From Anaerosphaera aminiphila DSM 21120 (GTDB lineage Bacteria > Bacillota > Clostridia > Tissierellales > Peptoniphilaceae), in contig NZ_FQXI01000015.1 of assembly GCF_900129925.1 (NCBI RefSeq), positions 1 through 44,036 on the forward strand: 44,036 nt of DNA, in the 5' to 3' direction. Below, piece by piece: positions 1 through 7,118 of this stretch. A program made the translations under genes and the position numbers. The notes under the pieces were generated by a model. That model had not been told where the DNA came from. It ran no database searches and saw only the letters and a program-made list of their open reading frames with translations. Positions within the stretch are counted from its first letter, which is position 1. The number at the start of each line of letters is the position of its first letter.

Positions 1-205
1 ATACTTGTCTTAATCCGATGTTACTGTGTCTTACACGTTGGAGTCTATAGTCATGAATTCTTGTAGTAGGCTGTTTACAACAAGGACAAATACCTGTATT
101 ATTAGTAGACTTAATAGAAACTTCTATGGTTTCACTATTTTCTGTTATATTTGTTACAATAATATCTTTAATATTGAGAAGTTTTTGTATATAATTATCT
201 TGCAC
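1..205 (-). CDS. ISL3-family-like transposase, N-terminal fragment
   Basis: On the minus strand a GTG at 205-203, preceded by an AAAGGGTGA ribosome-binding site, opens a frame that runs off the window edge. About 68 codons are visible. The product starts VQDNYIQKLLNIKDIIV and has a CPCC motif near residue 44, then a segment rich in Arg and His. This fits the N-terminal zinc-binding region typical of ISL3 transposases, which goes with the DDE catalytic domain. The catalytic part is not in the window, so integrity is unknown. The family call rests on the zinc motif and on the layout of the element. Confidence 0.7.
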   Translation of the reverse strand, partial: MQDNYIQKLLNIKDIIVTNITENSETIEVSIKSTNNTGICPCCKQPTTRIHDYRLQRVRHSNIGLRQV

Positions 206-286
206 GTATTTCACCCTTTCTATTTGGTTTAGTCACTTTATATGGTAAAGGATTTTTGGGATACGTGCATTCTTTTTTTGCAAAAA

Positions 287-320
287 AATAAATGTTGGAG
301 TACTCACCCCAACATTTATT
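287..320 (-). terminator. Hairpin in the IS end acting as terminator for the ureide operon
   Basis: Two 15-base arms (287-301 and 306-320) pair fully, with one G-U, around the loop 302-305. Read leftward the hairpin is followed by seven T residues. It sits directly after the stop codon of the MFS gene (321-319), so it would end transcripts coming from allE-allD-MFS. Within an IS such a structure commonly shields the transposase from read-through. Confidence 0.7.
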
Positions 321-1473
321 ATAGAACCTTTTTTATATGTCTACTACTTAGTAGATAAATTATAATTATTGCAACAAACCACAAGCTAAGTATTCCAAAC
401 ATTGAGCTGTATCCAACTCTAGCAGAAATTGAGCCGGCAATTATTGAACCAAAGCCCATTCCCGCATCAAATCCCGTAAAAAATGTTGCATTGGCAGCGC
501 CAGTTCTATTAGGCTCCACAGAAATTACAGACAGGGTTTGAAAACAAGTGTGAAGTGCTCCGTAGCCAATTCCGTAGAGAGTTCCTGACATTAAAAATGC
601 TACATAAGTATTTGCATTAGACAAAATTAAAAGTGCTACAATAGACAATACTGCAGAGGGAACTATAACTACTCCAAATCCTCTTTTGTCAATTATACTT
701 CCCAAGAAAGGTCTTACAACTAGCATTCCAACTGCATAAAGGGTAAAGAACAACCCTATATTTGCGATTCCCTTTTCAGCTGCAAGTAGAGCAACAAAAG
801 TTACAATTGCACCATAGGTTGTAGTCACTAAAAACATTAAAAATGCCGGTAAAATAGATTTTTTTTCATAGGGTGATACTTTTTTAGAACTTTTTTCAGT
901 ATTTAAAACTTGTTTTGGATAGTCTATTGCAAAGTTCATTAAAAATGCCACTAATACAAATGCTGAGGCAGTTAAGAACATAGTCTTTGTATTAATTGAA
1001 AGAGCTATTGCAGGTGCAACTCCAGATGCAAGACTTACTGAAAGACTGAAGTAGGCCATGCCTTTAGGCATATTGTCTTTTTTTATATTGTCAGTTGCAA
1101 TTGTGTTACTTGCCGTACTTGCAACTCCCCAAGCTATTCCGTGAATAAACCTTATTGCAAATATAATTCCTATGAAAGGTGAGAAGTAAAAGGCAAGGGA
1201 AGAAATTATAAGTAAAATTAAACCAAAGTTAAAAATACCCCTTCTGCCAAATTTATCCATTATACTTCCGGAGAAAGGTCTTATAACTAAAGTTGCAATA
1301 GTTGCCACTCCGTTTAGCCAACCCAGTATATTATCTGCTCCACCTAGGGAGCTTACATAGGGTGGAAGTGAAGGAGGAAACATCTGCCAGCAACAATAGA
1401 TTAAAAAATTTATTATTGAAATTAATATAAAGTTCTTAGTCCAAATACTTTGAGATTTTTTAGAATTATCCAT
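319..1473 (-). CDS. MFS transporter, probably ureide or allantoin-related; 3' end formed by the IS
   Basis: A 384-residue membrane protein of the major facilitator superfamily. Twelve hydrophobic segments can be followed, and the loop between helices 2 and 3 carries the MFS motif (GSIMDKFGRRG, about residues 68-78), repeated in weaker form as GSIIDKRGFG in the second half. It is the last gene of the operon, 41 bp after allD, with a good site AAGGAGATGA before the ATG. That position suggests import of a ureide such as allantoin, or export of a product; the substrate is inferred from context only. The last codons (Val, Leu, stop) and the third base of the preceding Lys codon lie inside the IS terminus, so the native C-terminus has been replaced by a few residues. 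Length is normal for the family, so function may be kept. Confidence 0.8.
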   Translation of the reverse strand: MDNSKKSQSIWTKNFILISIINFLIYCCWQMFPPSLPPYVSSLGGADNILGWLNGVATIATLVIRPFSGSIMDKFGRRGIFNFGLILLIISSLAFYFSPFIGIIFAIRFIHGIAWGVASTASNTIATDNIKKDNMPKGMAYFSLSVSLASGVAPAIALSINTKTMFLTASAFVLVAFLMNFAIDYPKQVLNTEKSSKKVSPYEKKSILPAFLMFLVTTTYGAIVTFVALLAAEKGIANIGLFFTLYAVGMLVVRPFLGSIIDKRGFGVVIVPSAVLSIVALLILSNANTYVAFLMSGTLYGIGYGALHTCFQTLSVISVEPNRTGAANATFFTGFDAGMGFGSIIAGSISARVGYSSMFGILSLWFVAIIIIYLLSSRHIKKVL

Positions 1474-1514
1474 AAAATCATCTCCTTATTAGGATTATTT
1501 CAAGTAAAAAGTAA

Positions 1515-2561
1515 TTAGTCATATTTATTAAAGTGAATATCACTGCTTATTAAGTAATTATAAATATCTTGTACTATGGGTATACCCTCTTTTGAATACA
1601 ACTTATAGATATTTTCACTATTTTCTCCAGGGTAGGAAATTTTATCGTGCCCTTCTACAACTTCCATGCTGTGTATTTCTTCAACCATTTGGTCTATGGA
1701 ATTTTTAAATACTTCACTTCCAACGAAAAATTCAGGATTTAAAACTATGTATAAAAGTCCAAGTTCTCTACCTTTAGATAGGTCTGAATACATTGAAGAA
1801 ACGTGTTTTCCAAAAGGTTGACCAAGCAGTACTCCGGCTAAAATATCTACCATCATCATAAGTCCGGAGCCCTTATAGTCAGCAATTGGAAGTAGGGAAA
1901 CAGCTTCATTTGGATTGGTAGTTACATTTCCATCTTTATCAATTGCAGAATTATTGGGAATGGAAGTTCCCTTAGAGCGTGCATCTAAAACTTTTCCCCA
2001 TGCTATTACTGTAGTTGCCATATCAAAAATAATGGGACTGCCATTTTTTCTGGGAGCGCAGAATCCTATTGGATTTGTCCCAAAGTAGGGTTCAACACCT
2101 CCATACATTACAACCATTGGGTCAGATTGAGCCATTGCAATAGTAATATATCCCTCTTCAGCAGATTTTCTAAGGTAGTAGGAAAGAGCTCCACAGTGCC
2201 CTAAATTTTTCATTCCAACTACACCAACGCCTGATTTTTTTGAAAGTGCAATAGCCTTTTTTAGACCTAAGTTTGCAATAAAGTGTCCAACAGCATTGTC
2301 GCCATCTAGTATTCCAATGCTGTCACTTTTAAGTTCATAGCTTATATTTGGATTTATGTTGCTTCCACCTTTGGAAATTCTCTCAGCGTAGTATTCCACT
2401 CGAACAGCACCATGAGAGTGAATTCCATGAGCATCTGCATATGCCAAGTGATCAGAAACTGCCTCGGCATGTTCTGTAGGAAGTCCGGCAGACATAAGTT
2501 TATTTTTAATAAGTTCCTTTAATTCTTCAAAGGACAGTCTTACAACATTTTCTTCTATCAT
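1515..2561 (-). CDS. allD: Ureidoglycolate dehydrogenase (Ldh/malate dehydrogenase type 2 family)
   Basis: This 348-residue protein belongs to the NAD(P)-dependent malate/L-lactate dehydrogenase family (LDH2/MDH2). Family landmarks are the DAHGIHSHG segment (residues 43-51), the GHCGAL motif with the likely catalytic His122, and YFGTNPIGF (159-167). Family members include malate, sulfolactate and ureidoglycolate dehydrogenases. AllD is preferred because the gene directly upstream is a clear allE, whose product (S)-ureidoglycolate is the AllD substrate; AllD oxidises it to oxalurate with NAD+. The gap to allE is only 15 bp and holds an AAGGAG site, so the two are co-transcribed. If the neighbour is ignored, another 2-hydroxyacid dehydrogenase activity remains possible. 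Confidence 0.8.
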   Translation of the reverse strand: MIEENVVRLSFEELKELIKNKLMSAGLPTEHAEAVSDHLAYADAHGIHSHGAVRVEYYAERISKGGSNINPNISYELKSDSIGILDGDNAVGHFIANLGLKKAIALSKKSGVGVVGMKNLGHCGALSYYLRKSAEEGYITIAMAQSDPMVVMYGGVEPYFGTNPIGFCAPRKNGSPIIFDMATTVIAWGKVLDARSKGTSIPNNSAIDKDGNVTTNPNEAVSLLPIADYKGSGLMMMVDILAGVLLGQPFGKHVSSMYSDLSKGRELGLLYIVLNPEFFVGSEVFKNSIDQMVEEIHSMEVVEGHDKISYPGENSENIYKLYSKEGIPIVQDIYNYLISSDIHFNKYD

Positions 2562-2576
2562 AAAATTCTCCTTTAA

Positions 2577-3368
2577 CTATATAATTACATCACGATTGCA
2601 GTCTTTAGAATAGACGTAGCTAAATGGAAGATTGTTTCCTATGGCATAGGCACCTTGTAAAGTATAAGCTCCCATAAATATGTAGTCATCTTTTTTAACT
2701 GGAATCCAATTTCCGCCTAAGTTGTACATTCCCTCTCCAGATAGTATGTAGGCACCGTGTTCTTGAATGTGTGTTTCAATGTAGCCATGAGAAGCACTTT
2801 GTTCAAAAGACAAAATGTGAAAGTTCATGTCAAAACTCAAATTTTCATTTGCGGGTAGTAAGTTGTAAAATTTTAAATTATCCATACCTTCATAGTAAAC
2901 AGGCTCCAAGTTTGAAATATTATTATGCACAATTGGAGGTATTTCAAGGTTTGGTGCAGGTATATAGCGCCTCTTGTATAAAAAGCTTTTTGTGATTTCT
3001 GAAGAAGTATTTTCAACACTTAAAGTGCTATTGGCAGGGCAGTAGATATAGCTGCCACTTTCTAAAGAAAAATTTTCATCTTGAATAGTTGCTTTTGCAC
3101 TTCCCTCAATAATAAATAAAAATGACTCAACCCCATATCCACCAAAGTTTTCAAATTTTCCACAAGGTAGAAAATCAACTAAGTAGTCTACAAAACTGGC
3201 ACCAAGTTTTGGTGAGGAAAGTATAGTTGTATTGCAGTTTGTAAAATTTGGAATAATATTATTTACCATTCCATCAGGGGTTATTAGCGCGTATTCACCT
3301 TTTTTAATTATACTTCTTGAATTTAAAAGGTTATTTGGATATCCTACGTTGTTATTTCTAAAGCCCAT
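2577..3368 (-). CDS. allE: (S)-ureidoglycine aminohydrolase
   Basis: A 263-residue bicupin that removes ammonia from (S)-ureidoglycine, the unstable product of allantoate amidohydrolase, giving (S)-ureidoglycolate. It resembles E. coli AllE (YlbA) along its whole length: the start NNNVGYPNNLL, the block TTILSSPKLGASFVDYLV, LYKRRY, and the end SYVYSKDCNRDV. The C-terminal cupin keeps the four expected Mn2+ ligands Glu198, His200, His204 and Gln238. It is the first gene of a three-gene minus-strand operon with a TAGGAGATGA site before the ATG and an extended -10 promoter about 30 bp upstream. The preceding enzymes (allantoinase, allantoate amidohydrolase AllC) are not in the window and may lie beyond the IS or elsewhere. 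Confidence 0.93.
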   Translation of the reverse strand: MGFRNNNVGYPNNLLNSRSIIKKGEYALITPDGMVNNIIPNFTNCNTTILSSPKLGASFVDYLVDFLPCGKFENFGGYGVESFLFIIEGSAKATIQDENFSLESGSYIYCPANSTLSVENTSSEITKSFLYKRRYIPAPNLEIPPIVHNNISNLEPVYYEGMDNLKFYNLLPANENLSFDMNFHILSFEQSASHGYIETHIQEHGAYILSGEGMYNLGGNWIPVKKDDYIFMGAYTLQGAYAIGNNLPFSYVYSKDCNRDVII

Positions 3369-3399
3369 TTAATCATCTCCTAACAGATTTATTAATACT

Positions 3400-3408
3400 A
3401 TTATATCA
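3400..3408 (-). promoter_or_regulatory. Extended -10 promoter of the ureide operon
   Basis: On the minus strand TGATATAAT forms a perfect -10 hexamer with the TGn extension, about 30 bp upstream of the allE start. No good -35 is seen at 16-18 bp, which is compatible with an extended -10 promoter. Confidence 0.45.
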
Positions 3409-3548
3409 AATGATAGAGTTAAATTAGTTTAATGTGGAAATAAAGAAAAAGACTTCAATTAAATTGAGGCCTTAGACTGTTGACAAAGTATAAATAAACA
3501 TAACATTATCTATGTTTTCCATTTGATTTCAAATTTATTTTTTAAATT

Positions 3549-3595
3549 TTTGGGAGGGCGAAGGAGATTGCGATTTCTCCTCATGCCCTCCCAAA
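3549..3595. repeat. 47-bp palindrome with nested stem
   Basis: Arms 3549-3559 and 3585-3595 are perfect complements of 11 bp (TTTGGGAGGGC and its complement). A second stem, GGAGA 3563-3567 with TCTCC 3576-3580, nests inside. It is much richer in G and C than its surroundings, which suggests a conserved folded element or a dispersed repeat unit, not random sequence. Confidence 0.7.
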
Positions 3596-3870
3596 TCCTT
3601 CCATTACACCTCTGAAACGCTTTTGGGTTGTTTAATAAGTTTAGTTGTTTTTTAATTTGAAAGTTTATTAAAATTCCAAAGTTAATTATTTTTATAGGAA
3701 AGATACAATAAAAATAATTTGCAGTATTTATCTTCACTCTTAGGCTTCAATTAAATTATATTTTAACTAAACTAAATTTAAAATTTGCAGTAAATTCTAC
3801 CCACTCGCTAATGCTCGTGGAGAATTCTTGCATAAAATCTATGACGAAATCGTAGATTTCTATAGATTGT

Positions 3871-3973
3871 TAGGTTAGGTCTCTGTCGTAGTTTTCAACC
3901 AAGCCTTCCAGTCTTGGGAAAACCTGACATAGGACCTACCAGTAATTTACTTCGTAAATTAGGTTAGGTCTCT
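3871..3973. repeat. Hairpin-like element bounded by a 14-bp direct repeat at the copB 3' end
   Basis: The 14-mer TAGGTTAGGTCTCT occurs at 3871-3884 and again at 3960-3973, where it overlaps the last codons of copB. The DNA between has imperfect inverted arms (about 3876-3895 against 3921-3940) and a small hairpin AATTTAC-TTC-GTAAATT at 3944-3960 that overlaps the stop codon. The layout resembles a small non-autonomous insertion that duplicated its target, but slippage or recombination could give the same picture. Confidence 0.4.
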
Positions 3974-6178
3974 AATTTTGAGAGTAAGTGCATTTATAGC
4001 TACAATTACTGTAGATAAGCTCATTAAAATTGCACCAACTGCAGGGCTAAGGGTAATTCCTATAGGAGATAGTACTCCGGCTGCCAGTGGAATTGCCACT
4101 ATATTATATCCTGCACCCCACCAAAGATTTTGTACCATTTTTCTAGTGGTATCTCGTCCAAGAGATAAGAAGTGAATTATATCTGAGGGGTCGCTTTTTA
4201 CCAATACTACATCTGCAGAATCTATGGCAACGTCAGTTCCGGCTCCAATGGCCACACCTATGTCAGCTTGAGCAAGGCTTGGTGCATCATTTACTCCGTC
4301 TCCAACCATCATTACTACTTTACCTGAGTTTTGATATTCTTCTACTACTTTTTCTTTGTCCTCTGGAAGCAGTGAGGATTTAAAAACGTCTATTCCCAAG
4401 AAATTTGCTGTTTTTTCAGCTGCAGCAGAATTGTCGCCAGTTAACATTATTGGAGTAATATTCCAGCTTTTCAACTGTGAAATAAATGATTTTGCCTGAG
4501 GTTTTATCTCATCTCCCTGTGCTACAACGCCTACAACACTACCTTCTAAGAGAAGGAAACTTATTGAATAGCCCTTTTTAGATAAATCATCATACTCTTT
4601 AAAATCATGGGAAATATTATTTTTATTTAAATAGTTTGCAGTGACAATTCTTGCATCTTTATTATTTAACTTACCTTCAATTCCAACTCCGGGTAAACTT
4701 TGAATTTCATTTGCGCTTAAAATTTCCAATTTACGGCTGGTTGCTTCACTTACAATTCCAACTGCAAGAGGGTGGGAAGAACCTACTTCAAGAGACGCCA
4801 TCATTGAAAGTATACTTTCCTCTGAGTAGTTGTTATTAAGAGAAATTACTTCTGTGACTTTAAAATTTCCCTCTGTAAGTGTTCCTGTCTTATCCATCAT
4901 TACAACATTTACCTTAGGTGCAGTTTCAAGAGCTTGTCGCTTTCTGACCAATAGACCATTTTGTGCACCTAGAGATGTGGAGCGAGCAGTGACAAGTGGA
5001 ATTGCAAGGCCAAGTGCATGAGGACACGCAATAACAAGAACAGTCACCATTCTAGTTACGGCTACGTCAAGTTTTTTCGTTACTGCAAACCAAACTACTA
5101 AAGTAATAATACCTGTAGCAGTTGCAATGTAAAAGAGCCAGCGAGCTACTTTATCGGACATAGTTTCAGCTCTGGACTTTGCCTGTTGAGCATCACTTAC
5201 AAGTTGCATAACTTGTGCAAGATAACCTGAATCGCCAGTGCCTGTAACTTTTACTAAAACACTTCCCGATCCATTTTGAGAACCACCTATTACAGTATCT
5301 CCCTTATTTTTTGAAACTTTGCTTGCTTCTCCGGTTAACATGGATTCGTTAATATCAGTGCTACCCTCCAGTATAATTCCGTCGGCAGGTACTTTTTCTC
5401 CTGCTTTGACCATTATAACTTGATCAGTTGCAAGACTTGAAAGAGGGGTTTGCTTAAAACTTCCGTCAGGTTGTTGAACACTTGCCTCTGAAGGAAGAAG
5501 TTTTGCAAGGGATTGAAGTGCATCTCCTGCTCCTGCAACTGCTCTCATTTCAATCCAGTGGCCCAACAACATAATTACTATTAAAGTTGCCAGTTCCCAG
5601 AAAAAATCCATAACGTGTCCATTTGGATTGATAAAGGTATTTGATATAAATGCGTATAGACTATATAAATAAGAAGTTGTAATTCCAAGGGAAATTAAAG
5701 TCATCATGGCAGGGCTCTTGTCCTTTAATTCTTGACGAGCTCCACTTAGAAAAGGCATGCCGCCATAAAAAAATAAAATTGTAGATAAAATCAGTACAAT
5801 CCACTGACTTCCAGGAAATGTAAATTGGAAAGGTAATTTGATACCCATCATAGGTGAAAGGATTAAAATTGGAATAGATATTACCAGAGAGACGAAAAAC
5901 TTTTGCTTTAAGTTTCCCATGTGACCCATATGTCCCATACTGCTGTGGTCCATGTCACCGTGATTTGTATGGTCCATGTTATCGTGACTCATATCACTCA
6001 TGTTGCTATGGTCCATATGCATATGTTCATCACTACTAGAGTGTTCACTGTGCATTTGTATATTTTCGCCCTTAACCTGTTCTTTGTTATCTTGGTCTTT
6101 AAAATACTTAGTTTCATCTAAATTTTCTTCGTGGTGCTTAGAGTGGTTATGATTTTGATTGCCTTTTATATTTTTCAA
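3959..6178 (-). CDS. copB: Copper-translocating P1B-type ATPase, CopB type
   Basis: A 739-residue P-type ATPase expected to pump copper (Cu+ or Cu2+) out of the cell. The first 90 residues are a His/Met/Asp-rich tail (repeats of HxMDH and SMGHMGHMG), in place of the CxxC metal-binding domain of CopA. The transmembrane metal site reads CPH (385-387), the signature of CopB-type pumps, not the CPC of CopA. The phosphorylated Asp is D429 in DKTGTLTEG, the HP motif is present as SSHPLAVG, and the hinge is GDGVNDAP. The actuator loop reads TGEA (282-285) where TGES is usual; the essential Glu is kept. The start is a TTG at 6178-6176 preceded by AAAGGAGTG. There is no CopY, CsoR or CopZ gene next to it, so it stands alone. 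Confidence 0.93.
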   Translation of the reverse strand: MKNIKGNQNHNHSKHHEENLDETKYFKDQDNKEQVKGENIQMHSEHSSSDEHMHMDHSNMSDMSHDNMDHTNHGDMDHSSMGHMGHMGNLKQKFFVSLVISIPILILSPMMGIKLPFQFTFPGSQWIVLILSTILFFYGGMPFLSGARQELKDKSPAMMTLISLGITTSYLYSLYAFISNTFINPNGHVMDFFWELATLIVIMLLGHWIEMRAVAGAGDALQSLAKLLPSEASVQQPDGSFKQTPLSSLATDQVIMVKAGEKVPADGIILEGSTDINESMLTGEASKVSKNKGDTVIGGSQNGSGSVLVKVTGTGDSGYLAQVMQLVSDAQQAKSRAETMSDKVARWLFYIATATGIITLVVWFAVTKKLDVAVTRMVTVLVIACPHALGLAIPLVTARSTSLGAQNGLLVRKRQALETAPKVNVVMMDKTGTLTEGNFKVTEVISLNNNYSEESILSMMASLEVGSSHPLAVGIVSEATSRKLEILSANEIQSLPGVGIEGKLNNKDARIVTANYLNKNNISHDFKEYDDLSKKGYSISFLLLEGSVVGVVAQGDEIKPQAKSFISQLKSWNITPIMLTGDNSAAAEKTANFLGIDVFKSSLLPEDKEKVVEEYQNSGKVVMMVGDGVNDAPSLAQADIGVAIGAGTDVAIDSADVVLVKSDPSDIIHFLSLGRDTTRKMVQNLWWGAGYNIVAIPLAAGVLSPIGITLSPAVGAILMSLSTVIVAINALTLKIRDLT

Positions 6179-6244
6179 AAAAACACTCCTTTGTCTACAC
6201 TGAGTTTCAATACAAAAATATTTAAACTCCAGTAAGCCTAACTT

Positions 6245-6273
6245 CAGTGCAAAACAGTATTAGTTGTGCACTG
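6245..6273. promoter_or_regulatory. Inverted repeat in the copB leader, possible operator
   Basis: CAGTGCA (6245-6251) and TGCACTG (6267-6273) form a perfect 7-bp inverted repeat with a 15-bp spacer, between a possible promoter (TTGACA at 6324-6319, minus) and the copB start. It does not match the CopY box TACANNTGTA, so the regulator, if any, is unknown. Confidence 0.3.
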
Positions 6274-6397
6274 TGGATTAAAATTCTCTATTAAATTTTA
6301 TTACAATAGTAAATTAATTGTCAAGTTTGTAAAATAATTAGGATATGTAAATAAAGAGGTATTAGCAAAGTTTTAAATATGTAAAGGAGAATATCAG

Positions 6398-6486
6398 TGG
6401 CGGAAGCGGTGGGATTCGAACCCACGTGCCCAAATAGGCTACTGCATTTCGAGTGCAGCTCGTTATGACCTCTTCGATACACTTCC
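6398..6486 (-). tRNA. tRNA-Ser, anticodon CGA
   Basis: On the minus strand the acceptor stem GGAAGTG pairs with CGCTTCC (one G-U), followed by G and an encoded CCA. The anticodon arm CTGCA-CTCGAAA-TGCAG has anticodon CGA, which reads UCG codons. The T arm GTGGGTTCGAATCCCAC is canonical. A long variable arm, typical of class II serine tRNAs, lies between the anticodon and T arms. Total length is 89 nt including CCA. No other tRNA lies beside it. Confidence 0.95.
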
Positions 6487-6569
6487 TAAAAAACCACATT
6501 TTAATTATATTATACTCTGTAAAATTTGACTACTTTAATTGTAAAAAATAGGACATGTGAAAAAGGAAC

Positions 6570-6597
6570 TTGTATTGGAAGAGAAAAAGACTATAAT
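6570..6597 (+). promoter_or_regulatory. Candidate promoter of the V-type ATPase operon
   Basis: TTGTAT (6570-6575), a 16-bp spacer and a perfect TATAAT (6592-6597). It would give a leader of roughly 190 nt before ntpF, which contains the A/T hairpin at 6705-6743. Confidence 0.45.
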
Positions 6598-6704
6598 ATT
6601 CACAAGCCGTAAGAAAAAAGCTATATAAATAATAGAAAATAGTATATAGTGAAAGTATCGTAAACAAATTTTTACATTAGTTATTTAAGAGGAGCTTACA
6701 AGGG

Positions 6705-6743
6705 TATATTTAATATAAATGCACTTCACTTATATTAAATATA
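6705..6743 (+). terminator. Perfect A/T hairpin followed by T6 in the ATPase leader (possible attenuator)
   Basis: Arms 6705-6718 and 6730-6743 are perfect 14-bp complements made only of A and T, around an 11-nt loop, followed at once by six T residues. The shape is that of an intrinsic terminator but the stem is weak. As it lies 52 bp before the first gene of the operon it may attenuate transcription or mark a transcript ending upstream. Confidence 0.45.
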
Positions 6744-6794
6744 TTTTTTACATAAATAAATTTAACTAGGTGAAATTACATTGGAGGTGAGGTT

Positions 6795-7118
6795 ATGTCC
6801 GGTACAATTGAAAAAATAAAAGACATTGAATTAAAATCTAAAGAGAGGTTGGACAATGCAAAAGTAGAAGCAAGTACTATCCTATTAAATGCGAAAAAAG
6901 AAGGTCAATTAAAATATGAAGACATTGTAAATAAAGCACAAGCTGAGGGTAAAGTTTTAATAGATGAGGCAACAAAAAGGGGAAATGATAGAGCAAAGCC
7001 CATTTTAGACAAGGCAAAACATGAATCTGACAAAATACTTGCATTAAATGAAAAGGACTTATCAAAATTTGTAGATTTAATAGTAAAAAAGGTAGTGATG
7101 GTTAATGGCAATAGTTAA
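6795..7118 (+). CDS. ntpF: V-type ATPase peripheral stalk subunit (G/H type, NtpF)
   Basis: A 107-residue, highly charged protein that is nearly all helix, as expected for the coiled-coil peripheral stalk subunit pairing with subunit E to hold the catalytic head against the membrane part. Repeated patterns of Ala, Lys and Glu at heptad spacing (residues 10-90) support a coiled coil. It is the first gene of the operon, the same place as ntpF in Enterococcus hirae. A strong GGAGGTGAGG site precedes the ATG. Its end overlaps the start of ntpI by 14 bp, showing translational coupling. The function call depends on length, coiled coil and position, since these stalk proteins are poorly conserved in sequence. 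Confidence 0.8.
   Translation: MSGTIEKIKDIELKSKERLDNAKVEASTILLNAKKEGQLKYEDIVNKAQAEGKVLIDEATKRGNDRAKPILDKAKHESDKILALNEKDLSKFVDLIVKKVVMVNGNS

Larger units (their letters stand above)
1..328 (-). mobile_element. 5' end of an ISL3-like insertion sequence (left copy, truncated by the window edge)
   Basis: The end lies at 328, where the minus strand begins GGTTCTATAATAAATG. The same end appears at 43897 on the plus strand, and the two copies agree over about 140 bp except for the loop of a hairpin and one further base. Reading inward there is a 15-bp-stem hairpin, a T run, about 100 bp of leader and a transposase start at 205. ISL3 is inferred from the cysteine-rich N-terminus of the transposase. 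The far end is outside the window, so length and target duplication cannot be checked; the host bases next to the end are ttttttat (329-336). Confidence 0.8.
3369..3958. other. Gene-free stretch between the ureide and copper genes, with hairpins and repeat debris
   Basis: No convincing gene is seen. A 75-codon frame (3737-3510, minus) spans a palindrome, lacks a ribosome-binding site and is unlikely to be real. The stretch contains a large two-part inverted repeat at 3549-3595, a sequence at 3474-3487 (TAGACTGTTGACAA) resembling transposon ends, and a hairpin-like element near the copB stop (3871-3973). Taken together it looks like a graveyard of mobile or repeat DNA. Only the allE promoter at its right-hand transcriptional start has a clear function. 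Confidence 0.5.

Noticed and set aside
26-232. 68-codon plus-strand frame at the left edge
   Set aside because: It is the antisense of the transposase start and shows no protein features of its own.
3510-3737. 75-codon minus-strand frame with the end FEIKWKT
   Set aside because: It runs through the 3549-3595 palindrome, has no ribosome-binding site and no recognisable domain; the frame is probably chance.
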